64,000 nucleotides of DNA. Origin: Pseudomonas sp. sp1636. Lineage in GTDB: Bacteria; Pseudomonadota; Gammaproteobacteria; Pseudomonadales; Pseudomonadaceae. Position 1 is the first letter of the stretch. Each line of letters opens with the position of its first letter. Shown in pieces: positions 45,265 to 55,712 of this stretch. The position numbers and the translations under genes are program-made. Below the pieces are notes generated by a model that was not told the DNA's origin, made no database searches, and worked only from the letters and a program-made list of their open reading frames with translations. Where the stretch lies: NCBI RefSeq assembly GCF_030376615.1, contig NZ_JARRAB010000003.1:62001-126000 (forward strand). The letters run 5' to 3'.

Positions 45265-45732
45265 GTGCGGATCAAGCTGATCGCCGTCGGCTCGCGCATG
45301 CCGCGCTGGGTGGAAGACGGCTGGCAGGAATACGCCAAACGCATGCCGGCGGAGCTGGCCCTGGAGCTGGTCGAGATTCCGCTGACCACCCGTGGCAAGA
45401 ATGCCGATGTGGCGCGGATGATTCGCCAGGAAGGCGAAGCCATGCTGGCCAAGGTGCTGCCCGGGGAGCGCATCGTCACCCTGGAGGTCGAAGGGCGGCC
45501 GTGGCGCACCGAGCAGTTGGCTGTCGAACTGGATAAGTGGCGCCTGGATGCGCGCACCGTCAACCTGATGGTCGGCGGTCCCGAAGGTTTGGCGCCGCAA
45601 GTGCAGGCCCGCAGCGAACAGCGCTGGTCGCTGTCGCCGCTGACCTTGCCGCACCCGCTGGTACGCATCCTGATCGGCGAGCAGATCTATCGAGCCTGGA
45701 CCCTGTTGTCCGGCCATCCTTATCACAAATAA
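45265..45732 (+). CDS. rlmH: 23S rRNA pseudouridine-1915 methyltransferase
   Basis: SPOUT methyltransferase that makes m3-pseudouridine at position 1915 of 23S rRNA. The 155-aa length, N-terminal [20 protein letters not shown] and C-terminal knot region VGGPEGLAP...[18 protein letters not shown] are exact family features. GTG start. It follows rsfS by 12 bp, and both act on the ribosome. Confidence 0.97.
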   Translation: MRIKLIAVGSRMPRWVEDGWQEYAKRMPAELALELVEIPLTTRGKNADVARMIRQEGEAMLAKVLPGERIVTLEVEGRPWRTEQLAVELDKWRLDARTVNLMVGGPEGLAPQVQARSEQRWSLSPLTLPHPLVRILIGEQIYRAWTLLSGHPYHK

Positions 45733-45745
45733 CCAGCAGTCATAG

Positions 45746-47635
45746 ATGCCGCAGCCGATTCGCCTCAAGGACCACGAAAAAGACGCGCGCCTGATTCGCC
45801 GGCGTGCGCTGGTCGGTGCCTTGGTGTTTCTGCTGCTGACCGCGACCTTGGTCGCGCGCATGTATTACCTGCAGGTGGTGCAGTACGAGTACCACTCGAC
45901 CCTCTCGGAAAACAACCGGGTGCACGTGCAGCCGATTCCGCCGACGCGCGGGCTGATCTTCGACCGCAACGGGGTGATAGTGGCCGACAATCGGCCGAGT
46001 TTCAGCCTGACCCTGACCCGCGAACGCGCGGGCGACTGGGAGCAGGTGCTGGATGTGATCGTCGAGGTGCTGGGGCTGAGCGAGGACGAGCGGACGCTGT
46101 TCGAGAAACGGGTGCGCCAGGGCCGTCGGCCGTTCGAGCCGGTGCCGGTGTTGTTCGAGTTGAGCGAAGAGCAGATTGCCTCGATCGCGGTCAACCAGTT
46201 CCGCCTGCCGGGGGTCGAGGTGGCGGCGCAACTGGTGCGCCATTATCCCCAGGGCGAACACTTCGCCCATTCGGTGGGCTATGTCGGACGGATCAACGAG
46301 AAAGAACTCAAGGAGCTCGATCCGGTGGCGTACAGCGGTACCCACCATATCGGCAAAACCGGTGTCGAGCGCTTCTACGAGGAACAGTTGCACGGCGAGG
46401 TCGGCTACGAAGAGGTCGAAACCAACGCCCGTGGCCGCGTGCTGCGAGTGCTCAAGCGCATCGATCCGCTGCCGGGCAAGGATGTCATGCTGACCATCGA
46501 TGTGCGCCTGCAGGAAGCCGCCGAGGCCGCGCTGGGCGGGCGCCGCGGCGCCATCGTGGCGATCCAGCCCGACACCGGCGAGGTGCTGGCGATGGTCAGC
46601 CAGCCGAGCTTCGACCCCAATCCGTTCGTCACCGGCATCAGCTTCAAGGCCTATGCCGAACTGCGCGACTCGATCGATCAGCCGTTGTTCAACCGCGTCT
46701 TGCGCGGCCTCTACCCGCCCGGCTCGACGATCAAGCCGATGATGGCGGTGGCCGCCCTGGATGCCGGGGTGATCACCCCCACTTCGCGGGTGTTCGATCC
46801 GGGGTTCTATCAATTGCCGAATAACAGCCACAAATACCGCAACTGGAATCGCAGCGGTGACGGTTGGGTGAGCCTGGAAATGGCGATCATGCGCTCCAAC
46901 GACACCTACTTTTACGATTTGGCGCACAAGATGGGCATCGACCGCATGTACGACTACATGAGCCGCTTCGGCCTCGGTCAGCGGGTGGCCCTGGACATGT
47001 TCGAGGAAACCGCCGGGCTGATGCCGTCGCGGGACTGGAAGCGGGCGCGCTACCGTCAGCCCTGGTACCCGGGGGAGACCCTGATTCTCGGCATCGGCCA
47101 GGGCTACATGCAGACCACGCCGCTGCAATTGGCCCAGGCCACCGCGCTGATGGCCACCCGTGGCAAGTGGATTCGTCCGCATCTGGCCAAGACCGTCGAA
47201 GGATTGCCGCCGGTCGACCCTGCGCCGCTGCCGGATATCCAGTTGCGTGACCCGAAAAGCTGGGACTCGGCGCGTTTCGGCATGGAGCAGGTGATGCACG
47301 GCCCGCGTGGTACCGCGCGCAAGGTCGGCGACAGTTCGCTCTACCGCATCGCCGGCAAGAGCGGCACGGCGCAGGTGGTGGCGATCAAGCAGGGTGAGAA
47401 GTACGACCGCAACAAGGTGCAGGAGCGCCATCGTGACCACGCCCTGTTCGTCGCGTTCGCCCCGGCAGGCAATCCGCAGATCGCCGTGGCGGTGATGGTG
47501 GAAAATGGCGAGTCCGGCTCGGGTGTGGCCGCCCCGGTGGTCAAGCAGGTGATGGATGCCTGGCTGCTGGACGACAACGGCCAGCTCAAGGCCGAGTACG
47601 CCATGCCCGTGGGCGCAGGGGTCAGTCAGCGATGA
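45746..47635 (+). CDS. mrdA: Penicillin-binding protein 2, elongasome transpeptidase
   Basis: Crosslinks lateral-wall peptidoglycan with RodA. The 629-aa class B PBP has one N-terminal membrane helix (residues 22-42), a pedestal domain, and transpeptidase motifs SxxK in PPGSTIKPMM, SxN in RSNDTYF and KTG-type KSG in AGKSGTAQVV. The 4-bp overlap with rodA ensures coupled synthesis of the pair. Confidence 0.97.
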   Translation: MPQPIRLKDHEKDARLIRRRALVGALVFLLLTATLVARMYYLQVVQYEYHSTLSENNRVHVQPIPPTRGLIFDRNGVIVADNRPSFSLTLTRERAGDWEQVLDVIVEVLGLSEDERTLFEKRVRQGRRPFEPVPVLFELSEEQIASIAVNQFRLPGVEVAAQLVRHYPQGEHFAHSVGYVGRINEKELKELDPVAYSGTHHIGKTGVERFYEEQLHGEVGYEEVETNARGRVLRVLKRIDPLPGKDVMLTIDVRLQEAAEAALGGRRGAIVAIQPDTGEVLAMVSQPSFDPNPFVTGISFKAYAELRDSIDQPLFNRVLRGLYPPGSTIKPMMAVAALDAGVITPTSRVFDPGFYQLPNNSHKYRNWNRSGDGWVSLEMAIMRSNDTYFYDLAHKMGIDRMYDYMSRFGLGQRVALDMFEETAGLMPSRDWKRARYRQPWYPGETLILGIGQGYMQTTPLQLAQATALMATRGKWIRPHLAKTVEGLPPVDPAPLPDIQLRDPKSWDSARFGMEQVMHGPRGTARKVGDSSLYRIAGKSGTAQVVAIKQGEKYDRNKVQERHRDHALFVAFAPAGNPQIAVAVMVENGESGSGVAAPVVKQVMDAWLLDDNGQLKAEYAMPVGAGVSQR

Positions 47636-48777
47636 ACGCTAATTTCGATCGCGTGCTGTCCAGCGAGGACGTGCTGCGCCGCCGTGCCAGCCTGCTGCAG
47701 CGCCTGCATATCGACGGCATTTTGCTGCTGTTGCTGCTGATTCTGGCGGTCGGCAGCCTGTTCATTCTGTATTCGGCCAGCGGCAAGAACGTCGAGCTGT
47801 TGGTCAAGCAGGCCAGTTCCTTTGGCATCGGCCTGGTCGGCATGTTCATCATCGCCCAGTTCGAGCCGCGCTTCATGGCGCGCTGGGTGCCTTTGGCGTA
47901 TGTGGCCGGCGTCGGCTTGCTGGTGGCGGTGGATGTGATGGGCCACAACGCCATGGGCGCTACGCGCTGGATCAATATTCCCGGGGTGATCCGCTTCCAG
48001 CCCTCGGAGTTCATGAAGATCATCATGCCGGCGACCATCGCCTGGTACCTGGCCAAGCGCAGCTTGCCGCCGAGCTTGAAGCACGTTGCGATCAGCCTGT
48101 CGTTGATTCTGCTGCCGTTCGTGCTGATCCTGCTGCAGCCGGATCTGGGCACCTCGTTGTTGGTGATCGCCTCGGGCGCCTTCGTGTTGTTCATCGCCGG
48201 CTTGCAATGGCGCTGGATCACCGGCGCATTGGCGGCGGTGGTGCCGATCGCCGTGGCCATGTGGTTCTTCGTTCTGCGCGAGTACCAGAAGCAGCGCGTA
48301 CTGACCTTTCTCAACCCGGAGAGCGATCCGCTGGGCAGCGGCTGGAACATCATCCAGTCGAAGGCGGCGATCGGCTCTGGCGGGGTCTTCGGCAAGGGCT
48401 GGCTGCTCGGCACCCAGTCCCACCTGGACTTTTTGCCGGAAAGCCACACGGACTTTATCATCGCCGTGCTCGCCGAGGAGTTCGGCCTGGTCGGCGTCTG
48501 CTTGTTACTGCTGGTTTACCTGTTGTTGATCGCGCGCGGCCTGGTGATTACCGTGCAAGCGCAGACGCTGTTCGGTAAGCTTCTGGCCGGCGCGCTGACC
48601 ATGACGTTTTTCGTTTATGTGTTCGTCAATATCGGTATGGTCAGCGGCTTGCTGCCGGTGGTGGGGGTGCCGCTGCCGTTCATCAGCTATGGTGGTACTT
48701 CGCTGATTACCCTGCTGGCAGGGTTTGGCATTTTGATGTCGATCCACACGCACCGTAAGTGGATTGCACAGGCTTAA
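47632..48777 (+). CDS. rodA: SEDS peptidoglycan glycosyltransferase RodA
   Basis: Polymerises lipid II glycan strands in the elongasome. The 381-aa membrane protein has about ten helices and SEDS signatures FQPSEFMKI, LQPDLGTS and LPFISYGGTS. It is translated from an ATGA overlap with mrdA, and is followed by the mltB-rlpA-dacC wall-editing genes. Confidence 0.97.
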   Translation: MNANFDRVLSSEDVLRRRASLLQRLHIDGILLLLLLILAVGSLFILYSASGKNVELLVKQASSFGIGLVGMFIIAQFEPRFMARWVPLAYVAGVGLLVAVDVMGHNAMGATRWINIPGVIRFQPSEFMKIIMPATIAWYLAKRSLPPSLKHVAISLSLILLPFVLILLQPDLGTSLLVIASGAFVLFIAGLQWRWITGALAAVVPIAVAMWFFVLREYQKQRVLTFLNPESDPLGSGWNIIQSKAAIGSGGVFGKGWLLGTQSHLDFLPESHTDFIIAVLAEEFGLVGVCLLLLVYLLLIARGLVITVQAQTLFGKLLAGALTMTFFVYVFVNIGMVSGLLPVVGVPLPFISYGGTSLITLLAGFGILMSIHTHRKWIAQA

Positions 48778-48786
48778 ATTGGGGTT

Positions 48787-49806
48787 ATGAATTCAATGCA
48801 CATATTGCGTGGCTGGGCTGCACGGCAAACACTTTGGCTCGGTCTGGCCGCCGCCTTGAGTGTGGTTCAGCCGGCGCTCGCCGCTGATTATCGGGATTCG
48901 CCGCAGGTTCGCGAGTTCGTCGCCGAGATGAGCCGCGATTACGGCTTTGCCGCGGAGCAACTGGATCGCCTGTTTGCCGAAGTGCAGCGCAAACAGACGA
49001 TTCTCGACGCCATCTCGCGTCCGGCGGAGAAGGTCAAGCCCTGGAAAGACTACCGGCCGATCTTCATCACCGACTCGCGGATCGCCCGCGGCGTGGACTT
49101 CTGGCGTCAGCACGAAGCGACCCTGGCGCGCGCCGAGGCCGAATACGGCGTGCCGGCGCAAGTGATAGTGGCGATCATCGGCGTGGAAACCTTCTACGGT
49201 GGCAACACCGGCAGCTACCGGGTGATGGACGCGCTCTCGACCCTGGCCTTCGATTATCCGCCGCGCGCACCGTTCTTCCGCAAGGAGTTGCGCGAGTTCC
49301 TCATGCTCTCGCGCGAGGAACAGGTCGATCCGCTGACCCTCAAGGGTTCCTACGCCGGAGCCATGGGCTTGCCGCAGTTCATGCCGAGCAGTTTCCGCGC
49401 CTATGCGGTGGACTTCGACGGCGACGGCCATATCAATATCTGGACCAATCCGGTGGATGCCATCGGCAGCGTGGCCAGCTACTTCAAGCGCCACGGCTGG
49501 CTGCCCGGCGAGCCGGTGGCAAGCCGCGCCACGGTCGCCGGCGAGCAGGTCGAGCAGGGCCTGAGCGCCGGCCTCGATCCGCAGCTGAACGTCGACCAAT
49601 TGCGCCGCCTCGGCTGGTCGAGCAGCGCTGCGCTGGACGGCGAGATGCCGGTCACCGCCTTCCGCCTCGAAGGCGCGCAGGGCGACGAATACTGGCTGGG
49701 CTTGCCGAACTTCTTCGTCATCACCCGCTATAACCGCAGCGTGATGTACGCCATGGCGGTCAATCAGTTGGCCGAATTGCTGGTCGACGCACGAGGGGCC
49801 AATTAA
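48787..49806 (+). CDS. mltB: Lytic murein transglycosylase B
   Basis: Cleaves the MurNAc-GlcNAc bond forming 1,6-anhydro ends. The 339-aa GH103 protein has a signal peptide (ending PALAAD), the catalytic glutamate in IGVETFYGGNTG and [24 protein letters not shown]. No lipobox is present, so it is probably soluble periplasmic, as with SltB1 (PA4001). Its stop and the rlpA start share one base. Confidence 0.95.
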   Translation: MNSMHILRGWAARQTLWLGLAAALSVVQPALAADYRDSPQVREFVAEMSRDYGFAAEQLDRLFAEVQRKQTILDAISRPAEKVKPWKDYRPIFITDSRIARGVDFWRQHEATLARAEAEYGVPAQVIVAIIGVETFYGGNTGSYRVMDALSTLAFDYPPRAPFFRKELREFLMLSREEQVDPLTLKGSYAGAMGLPQFMPSSFRAYAVDFDGDGHINIWTNPVDAIGSVASYFKRHGWLPGEPVASRATVAGEQVEQGLSAGLDPQLNVDQLRRLGWSSSAALDGEMPVTAFRLEGAQGDEYWLGLPNFFVITRYNRSVMYAMAVNQLAELLVDARGAN

Positions 49807-50807
49807 TGTCGGGCCTGCCGTTCCAGTTTGCCGCCTGTGCGGCCCTCGCCCTGTTGCTGGCGAGTTGCACGTCCAGCCGTGTGCCGCACCCGCAGGCGCC
49901 GCTCAAGCCGGGTGCGCCGCTTAGCGGCCCGGGCGACTTCAGCCGCCCGCACAAGGACGGCGCGCCCTGGTGGGACGTCGACGTCTCGCGGATCCCGGAC
50001 GCCGTGCCGATGCCGCACTACGGCCCGGTCAAGGCCAGCCCCTACGTGGTGTTCGGCAAGCAGTACTACCCGATTCCTGACGCGCGCCGTTATCAGGCGA
50101 TTGGTCCGGCGTCCTGGTACGGCACCAAGTTCCACGGTCAGGCCACCGCCAACGGCGAAACCTACGACCTGTACGGCATGACCGCCGCGCACAAGACCCT
50201 GCCGCTGCCCAGCTACGTGCGGGTGACCAACCTGGAAAACGGCAAGACGGCGATCCTGCGGGTCAACGACCGCGGCCCGTTCTATTCGGATCGGATCATC
50301 GACCTGTCCTTCGCCGCCGCGAAGAAACTCGGCTACGCCGAGAGCGGTACCGCGCGGGTCAAGGTCGAGGGCATCGATCCCCACGAGTGGTGGGCTCAGC
50401 AGGGGCGCCCGGTGCCGCTGGTGCTGGCCGCGCAGCCCGCGGCTCGGGTCAAGACTGTCGCCCAGCCGCTGGCGCCGCCGCTCGAACAGTACTCGCCGCC
50501 GGCGCAGCAGCATGCCGCGGCCGTGCTGCCGGTGCAGATAGACGCAAAAAAAAACGTTTCAGGCGCAGCCTCTGGCCTGTTTCTCCAGGTGGGAGCCTTC
50601 GCCAATCCGGACGCTGCGGAGTTGCTCAAGGCCAAGTTGAGCGATACGGTGGCTGCGCCGGTGTTCATCAGCTCAGTGGTGCGCAACCAGCAGATCCTGC
50701 ATCGGGTGCGCCTGGGCCCGGTGGGCAGCCAGGGCGAGGCTGAGCAATTGCAACTCAGCGTGCGCCTGGCCAACCTCGGTCAGCCCAGGCTGGTCAAGGC
50801 GGATTGA
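49806..50807 (+). CDS. rlpA: Septal lytic transglycosylase RlpA
   Basis: Outer-membrane lipoprotein that cuts denuded glycan at the septum in Pseudomonas. The 333-aa protein has a lipobox (LLASC, Cys near residue 20), a double-psi beta-barrel with ASWYGTKFHGQATANGE and VNDRGPF (about residues 95-190), and a C-terminal SPOR domain (about 260-330, FLQVGAFANPDAAELL). A nine-A tract at 50546-50554 lies in the linker just before the SPOR domain. Confidence 0.96.
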   Translation: MSGLPFQFAACAALALLLASCTSSRVPHPQAPLKPGAPLSGPGDFSRPHKDGAPWWDVDVSRIPDAVPMPHYGPVKASPYVVFGKQYYPIPDARRYQAIGPASWYGTKFHGQATANGETYDLYGMTAAHKTLPLPSYVRVTNLENGKTAILRVNDRGPFYSDRIIDLSFAAAKKLGYAESGTARVKVEGIDPHEWWAQQGRPVPLVLAAQPAARVKTVAQPLAPPLEQYSPPAQQHAAAVLPVQIDAKKNVSGAASGLFLQVGAFANPDAAELLKAKLSDTVAAPVFISSVVRNQQILHRVRLGPVGSQGEAEQLQLSVRLANLGQPRLVKAD

Positions 50808-50931
50808 GACGGCACTTATCCACGCGGTTCCGGACTAAGTACACGACTGGATGCGCAACATACTGCGGCTACCCACATCACCTGATTTGCCCTTTCGGGC
50901 CTGTTCGACCATTAGCAATCTAGAGAGACGG

Positions 50932-52092
50932 ATGAATATCACCAGCTTTGCCCAACGCGTTTGCTTGTCACTCCTGCTGCTCAGCGCACCGGCCGTCTGG
51001 GCCAGCCCGATGGCGATTCCGGCGCCGCCGCAGCTGGCGGCTAAATCCTATGTGCTGATGGATGCCGCCAGCGGCAACGTTCTGGTCGAGGAGAATGCCG
51101 ACGAACGTCTGCCGCCAGCCAGCCTGACCAAGTTGATGACCGCCTACCTGGCGACCCTGGACATCAACCGCGGTCAGATCAAGCAGACCGACATGGTGCG
51201 TATCAGCGAGAAAGCCTGGCGCATGGGCGGCTCGAAGATGTTTGTCGAGGTCGGCAAGGAAGTCTCGGTCGACGACCTGCTGCATGGCATCATCATCCAG
51301 TCCGGCAACGATGCCAGCGTAGCGATTGCCGAGCATATCGCCGGTAGCGAAGAAGCCTTCGCCGACATGATGAACAGCAATGCCCAGCGCCTGGGCATGA
51401 GCAATAGCCAGTTTCGCAACGCCACCGGCTGGCCGGATCCCGAACATTTCTCCTCGGCCAAAGACATGGCCAAGCTGGCACGCGCAATCATCTACGAAGA
51501 TCCGCAGCACTACGCCATCTATGCACAGAAGGAATTCCTCTGGAACGGCATCAAGCAGCCCAACCGCAACCTGCTGCTGTGGCGCGACAAAACCGTCGAC
51601 GGTTTGAAAACCGGGCACACCGACGAGGCCGGCTATTGCCTGGTGTCTTCCGCCGTACGGGATGGCATGCGCTTGATCTCGGTGGTGTTTGGCACCAATA
51701 GCGAGCAAGCCCGCGCCGCCGAAACCCAGAAGCTGCTGACCTACGGCTTCCGCTTCTTCGAGACCCGCACCTTCTATCAGAAAGGTGCCGAACTGGCCCA
51801 GGCCCAGGTCTGGAAAGGCGCCACTCGTCAGCTCAAGGCCGGCCTGGCTGACGACCTGACCCTGACCATGGCGAAAGGCCAGCTGGACAAGCTGCAAGCC
51901 GGCATGACCCTCAATCCGCAACTGGTCGCCCCTATCCAGCAGGGCGATGTGATCGGCAAGGTCGAAGTCAAATTGGCCGATGAGGTGATCCATAGCGTCG
52001 ATCTGGTGGCCCTGGAAACCGTCGAGGAAGGTGGCCTATTCCGCCGTCTGTGGGATAGCATTCGGCTGTTCTTCTTCGGGTTGTTCAACTGA
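50932..52092 (+). CDS. dacC: D-alanyl-D-alanine carboxypeptidase, PBP5/6 type
   Basis: Removes terminal D-Ala from murein pentapeptides. The 386-aa protein has a signal peptide, the active-site SxxK in [16 protein letters not shown] in QSGNDASVA and KTG in [11 protein letters not shown], a beta-sheet C-terminal domain and an amphipathic C-terminal anchor ([17 protein letters not shown]). ATG 50932 is chosen; upstream open frame to 50851 lacks signal features. The gap of 124 bp after rlpA may hold a separate promoter. Confidence 0.96.
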   Translation: MNITSFAQRVCLSLLLLSAPAVWASPMAIPAPPQLAAKSYVLMDAASGNVLVEENADERLPPASLTKLMTAYLATLDINRGQIKQTDMVRISEKAWRMGGSKMFVEVGKEVSVDDLLHGIIIQSGNDASVAIAEHIAGSEEAFADMMNSNAQRLGMSNSQFRNATGWPDPEHFSSAKDMAKLARAIIYEDPQHYAIYAQKEFLWNGIKQPNRNLLLWRDKTVDGLKTGHTDEAGYCLVSSAVRDGMRLISVVFGTNSEQARAAETQKLLTYGFRFFETRTFYQKGAELAQAQVWKGATRQLKAGLADDLTLTMAKGQLDKLQAGMTLNPQLVAPIQQGDVIGKVEVKLADEVIHSVDLVALETVEEGGLFRRLWDSIRLFFFGLFN

Positions 52093-52153
52093 CTCACCCC
52101 GACGCCTCTACCCGGGCGTCCTGTTCTGGACAGGCCACAAGCCTGCTGATGCC

Positions 52154-52432
52154 ATGACCGATACTGACGTTCAAGCCCCAAAAATCGAGTTCCCCTGCGA
52201 GCGCTACCCGGTCAAGGTGATCGGCGATGCTGGCGAAGGCTTCACCGAACTGGTGATCGCCGTGATCCAGCGCCACGCGCCGGATTTCGACGCGACCTCG
52301 TTGGTGGTGCGCGACAGCCGCAACGGCCGTTTCCTCTCGGTGCAGGCGCTGATCACCGCCACCGGGGTGGAGCAGTTGCAAGCGCTTAACCTCGATCTGC
52401 GCGCCACTGGTCGCGTGCACATGGTGTTGTGA
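52154..52432 (+). CDS. YbeD/DUF493-family protein
   Basis: A 92-aa protein with an ACT-like regulatory fold, core [23 protein letters not shown] and [16 protein letters not shown]. In Escherichia coli ybeD lies between dacA and lipB in the same order as here. Its function is not settled; a regulatory role in lipoylation has been suggested. One-base overlap with lipB (TGATG). Confidence 0.94.
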   Translation: MTDTDVQAPKIEFPCERYPVKVIGDAGEGFTELVIAVIQRHAPDFDATSLVVRDSRNGRFLSVQALITATGVEQLQALNLDLRATGRVHMVL

Positions 52433-53076
52433 TGAGCCTGGGGGTTCGCGAGCTCGGCCTGGTCGACTACGAGCCGACCTGGCAGGCCATGCAGCGCTTC
52501 ACCAGCCGGCGCGATGCCGCTACGGCGGATGAAATCTGGCTGTTGCAGCATCCGCCGGTGTTTACCCAGGGGCAGGCGGGCAAACCCGAGCACCTGCTGT
52601 TACCCGGCGATATCCCGGTGGTGCAGGTCGACCGTGGCGGCCAGGTGACCTATCACGGCCCCGGCCAACTGGTGGCTTATCTGCTGCTGGATGTGCGTCG
52701 CTCGGGGATGGGCGTGCGCGAGCTGGTCAGCCGCATCGAGCGCAGCCTGATCGCCACCCTGGCCAGCTATGGCGTGACCGCCAATGCCAAGGCCGATGCG
52801 CCCGGGGTTTACGTGGATGGGGCGAAGATCGCTTCGCTCGGCTTGCGTATCCGCAATGGCCGCTGCTTTCATGGCCTGGCGTTGAATGTGGACATGGATC
52901 TGCAGCCGTTTCGCCGAATCAACCCCTGCGGCTATGCCGGTATGGCCATGACCCAGTTGGCCGACCTGGTCGACGAGCCGCTAGAACTCTCCGAGGTCAG
53001 TGCCCGGCTGCGGGAGCAGCTGGTCAAGCACCTCGACTACGCGCAGCAGAAGACCCTGACGGGCGCAATAGGCTGA
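52432..53076 (+). CDS. lipB: Octanoyltransferase LipB
   Basis: Moves octanoyl groups from acyl carrier protein to lipoyl domains. The 214-aa protein has [20 protein letters not shown], the catalytic lysine in [11 protein letters not shown] and the catalytic cysteine in INPCGYAGM. Start ATG 52432 is preferred over the GTG one codon upstream. lipA, the next enzyme, faces it from the opposite strand. Confidence 0.97.
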   Translation: MSLGVRELGLVDYEPTWQAMQRFTSRRDAATADEIWLLQHPPVFTQGQAGKPEHLLLPGDIPVVQVDRGGQVTYHGPGQLVAYLLLDVRRSGMGVRELVSRIERSLIATLASYGVTANAKADAPGVYVDGAKIASLGLRIRNGRCFHGLALNVDMDLQPFRRINPCGYAGMAMTQLADLVDEPLELSEVSARLREQLVKHLDYAQQKTLTGAIG

Positions 53077-53111
53077 CCGGCCGCGGGGTAGGTAGGTGGG
53101 GATAAACCAGG

Positions 53112-53147
53112 CGCCTGCCCCTAGCAGTTAAAACCTAGGGGTAGGCG
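53112..53147. terminator. Shared hairpin between convergent lipB and lipA
   Basis: CGCCTGCCCCTAG (53112-53124) pairs with CTAGGGGTAGGCG (53135-53147), one G-T wobble, loop of 10. It is the only structure in the 84-bp gap and is placed to end both transcripts; T-runs are short, so strength is uncertain. Confidence 0.65.
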
Positions 53148-53160
53148 TTACACGGCCCTA

Positions 53161-54213
53161 TCACTTCAGATTGAGGGTCGGGATCAGGCTGCTGTCGACC
53201 GTCTGGCCCGGCACCGGTACTTGGGCGGCCAGGCCCAGGTTGTTTTTCTCGAACACCCGGTCGGCGCGGTAGCTGGAGCGTACCAGCGGGCCGGCGGCCA
53301 CTTCCATAAAGCCCTTCTCCAGGCCGATATCGCGCAAGCGATTGAACTCTTCCGGGCTGACCCAGCGCTTGACCGACAGGTGGTTGCGGGTCGGCTGCAG
53401 GTATTGCCCGAGGGCGAGAATGTCCACGCCGATGGCGCGTAGGTCATCCATGGTTTCCAGGACTTCTGCGTCGCTTTCGCCCAGGCCCAGCATCAGGCTG
53501 GTCTTGGTCAGGATGTCCGGGCGATGGCGCTTGGCGTGCTCCAGCACGCGCAGGGTCTTCTCGTAGCCGGCGCGGGGGTCGCGCACTTCATGGGTCAGGC
53601 GCTTGACCGTCTCGACGTTCTGCGCGAAGACCTCAAGACCCGAGTCCACCACGCGCTCGATGGCCAGCGGGTCGCCGTCGAAGTCCGGGGTCAGGGCCTC
53701 CACCACCACCTGCGGGGTGCGCTCCTTGATGGCGCGCACACAGGCGGCGTAGTGTGCGGCACCGCCGTCGTCCAGATCGTCGCGATCCACCGAGGTCAGC
53801 ACGATATAGCGCAGCGCCATCAGCTCCACCGACTTGGCGGTGTTCTGTGGCTCTTCCTGATCCAGCCAACCGTTGGGGTTGCCGGTGTCCACGGCGCAGA
53901 AGCGGCAAGCACGGGTGCATACCGAGCCCATCAGCATGATGGTGGCGGTGCCGTTGGACCAGCATTCGCCCATGTTCGGGCAGTGCGATTCCTCGCACAC
54001 GGTGCTCAGGCGGTGTTCGCCGACATTGCGCTTGACCGCTTCGAAGCGGCTGCCGCCGGGTGCCTTGACCCGCAGCCACTTGGGCTTGGGTTCGTACACC
54101 TGGGGTTCGCTTGAGGCACGGTGCTTCTGCCCGTCCTTGATCGCGGCGATGCCCTGAGTGGTGCGGAATTTTTCGCCGCTGGCAACGGTTTTGGGTTGGG
54201 AGGTATCGGACAT
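53161..54213 (-). CDS. lipA: Lipoyl synthase
   Basis: Radical SAM enzyme that inserts two sulfurs into octanoyl groups. The auxiliary-cluster cysteines are in [13 protein letters not shown], and the SAM-cluster CxxxCxxC is CTRACRFC. Length is 350 aa from ATG 54213 (MSDTSQ); a TTG two codons upstream (54219) is possible. It has its own transcription unit, opposite to lipB. Confidence 0.97.
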   Translation of the reverse strand: MSDTSQPKTVASGEKFRTTQGIAAIKDGQKHRASSEPQVYEPKPKWLRVKAPGGSRFEAVKRNVGEHRLSTVCEESHCPNMGECWSNGTATIMLMGSVCTRACRFCAVDTGNPNGWLDQEEPQNTAKSVELMALRYIVLTSVDRDDLDDGGAAHYAACVRAIKERTPQVVVEALTPDFDGDPLAIERVVDSGLEVFAQNVETVKRLTHEVRDPRAGYEKTLRVLEHAKRHRPDILTKTSLMLGLGESDAEVLETMDDLRAIGVDILALGQYLQPTRNHLSVKRWVSPEEFNRLRDIGLEKGFMEVAAGPLVRSSYRADRVFEKNNLGLAAQVPVPGQTVDSSLIPTLNLK

Positions 54214-54353
54214 CGGCAATCTGGGCTCCGCTAGAGGCTCCGTGGACGAGGCGGCTTGTGGCCGCCGCGCAGTTTAGCACAGGAGCTGACCGTTCAGTCC
54301 GTCGAGCGCGCTGGGCTTTAATGTTGCAATTGACCTATGTCCCGGCCATGCCC

Positions 54354-55640
54354 TCAGAGCGGCGTACGCAGCCGCACCAGCAGTTCCTGGGTCGGGTAGC
54401 CGTCGGCGGGCCAACCCAGGTGTAACTGAAAGGCGCGCACGGCCTTGCGTGTGTTGGCGCCAATGATGCCATCGGCCGGCCCTGGCTCGAGGCCGTTCTG
54501 CGCGAGCAATTGCTGCAACTCGATGCGCTCGCTGCGGCCCAGTTGGCGCTCCTCGCGGGGCCAGGCGGCACGTATGCCAGCGCCGCCGCGCAGGCCGTCG
54601 GACAGCAGGCCGATAGCCAGGGCGTAAGCGGTCGAGTTGTTGTACTTGAGGATGCTGCGGAAATTGCTCAGCAGCAGGAAGGCGGGGCCGCGATGGCCGG
54701 CCGGCAGCAGCAGGGTCGCGCCGGTTGCGGCGGCTACGTCCTGGGCGGGCGGATTGAGCGGTGCGACGCCCAGGGCGACCCACTCGGCCAGGCTGCGGCG
54801 CAGTTCCGGGTCGGCCAGGCTGTAGTCGAACGTCTGCGGCAGGCGTACCTCGAAGCCCCAGGGCTGGCCTTGCTGCCAGCCCGAGGCTTGCAGGTAATGG
54901 GCTGCCGAAGCCAGGGCGTCAGCCGAGGAACCCCAGAGGTCGCGGCGGCCGTCGCCGTCGAAATCCACGGCATGTTCGTTGTAGGTGGTGGGCATGAACT
55001 GGGTCTGACCCATGGCGCCGGCCCAGGAGCCGAGCAGGCGCTCCGGGGTGATGTCGCCGTGCTGGAGAATCTGCAGCACGGCGAGCAGCTGGCTGCGCCA
55101 GAACACTTGGCGGCGGCCTTCGTAGGCCAGGGTGGCGAGCGAGCGGATCACGTTGTGATTGCCGATATTGCTGCCGAAGTTACTCTCCAGGCCCCACACC
55201 GCCACCAGGGTTTCGCGATCCACGCCGTAGCGTTGTTCGATGCGTGCGAGGGTGTTGCCGTGTTGCAACAGCAGGCTTTGCCCGCGGCTGATGCGCAGGG
55301 GCGAGACCGCGCCATCGAGATACTCCCACACCGGCCGGGTAAATTCCGGTTGGCTGCTGTCGGCGAGCAGTACGTCGGGGTTGGGGCTGACGCCGGCGAA
55401 GGCGCGATCGAACAGCTCGGGGTCGATACCGGCGGCAATCGCATCGCTGCGCAGCAGGGCGCGCCAGTCGGCGAAGCTGAGCTTTGCGCGGGCGGCTATG
55501 GGCTGTTTGATCGGGGTGCTGCTTGGGTGGTCGGCTACGGTTGCCAGCGATTGCGCAGGCGCTTCGGCACAGGCGGTCAAGAGCAGAAGGAGGCAAGCCG
55601 AGGTGATGTGGCTCAGGCTGCGAAGTAGCAGGTTGGGCAT
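54354..55640 (-). CDS. MltB-family lytic transglycosylase with peptidoglycan-binding domain
   Basis: A 428-aa GH103 enzyme. The signal peptide ends in a lipobox (LLTAC, Cys near 24), the catalytic glutamate region is [16 protein letters not shown], and [24 protein letters not shown] follows. The C-terminal 60 residues form a PG_binding_1 domain ([27 protein letters not shown]). It differs from MltB at 48.8 kb by this domain and the lipobox, so the two likely act at different sites. Confidence 0.94.
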   Translation of the reverse strand: MPNLLLRSLSHITSACLLLLLTACAEAPAQSLATVADHPSSTPIKQPIAARAKLSFADWRALLRSDAIAAGIDPELFDRAFAGVSPNPDVLLADSSQPEFTRPVWEYLDGAVSPLRISRGQSLLLQHGNTLARIEQRYGVDRETLVAVWGLESNFGSNIGNHNVIRSLATLAYEGRRQVFWRSQLLAVLQILQHGDITPERLLGSWAGAMGQTQFMPTTYNEHAVDFDGDGRRDLWGSSADALASAAHYLQASGWQQGQPWGFEVRLPQTFDYSLADPELRRSLAEWVALGVAPLNPPAQDVAAATGATLLLPAGHRGPAFLLLSNFRSILKYNNSTAYALAIGLLSDGLRGGAGIRAAWPREERQLGRSERIELQQLLAQNGLEPGPADGIIGANTRKAVRAFQLHLGWPADGYPTQELLVRLRTPL

Positions 55641-55712
55641 GGCGGTCTCAAGGCGTTTTTGCAGGCCGTTACCTTAGCACGGTTGGGGCTCCAGGCGGGC
55701 CGCAGCGGGGTT

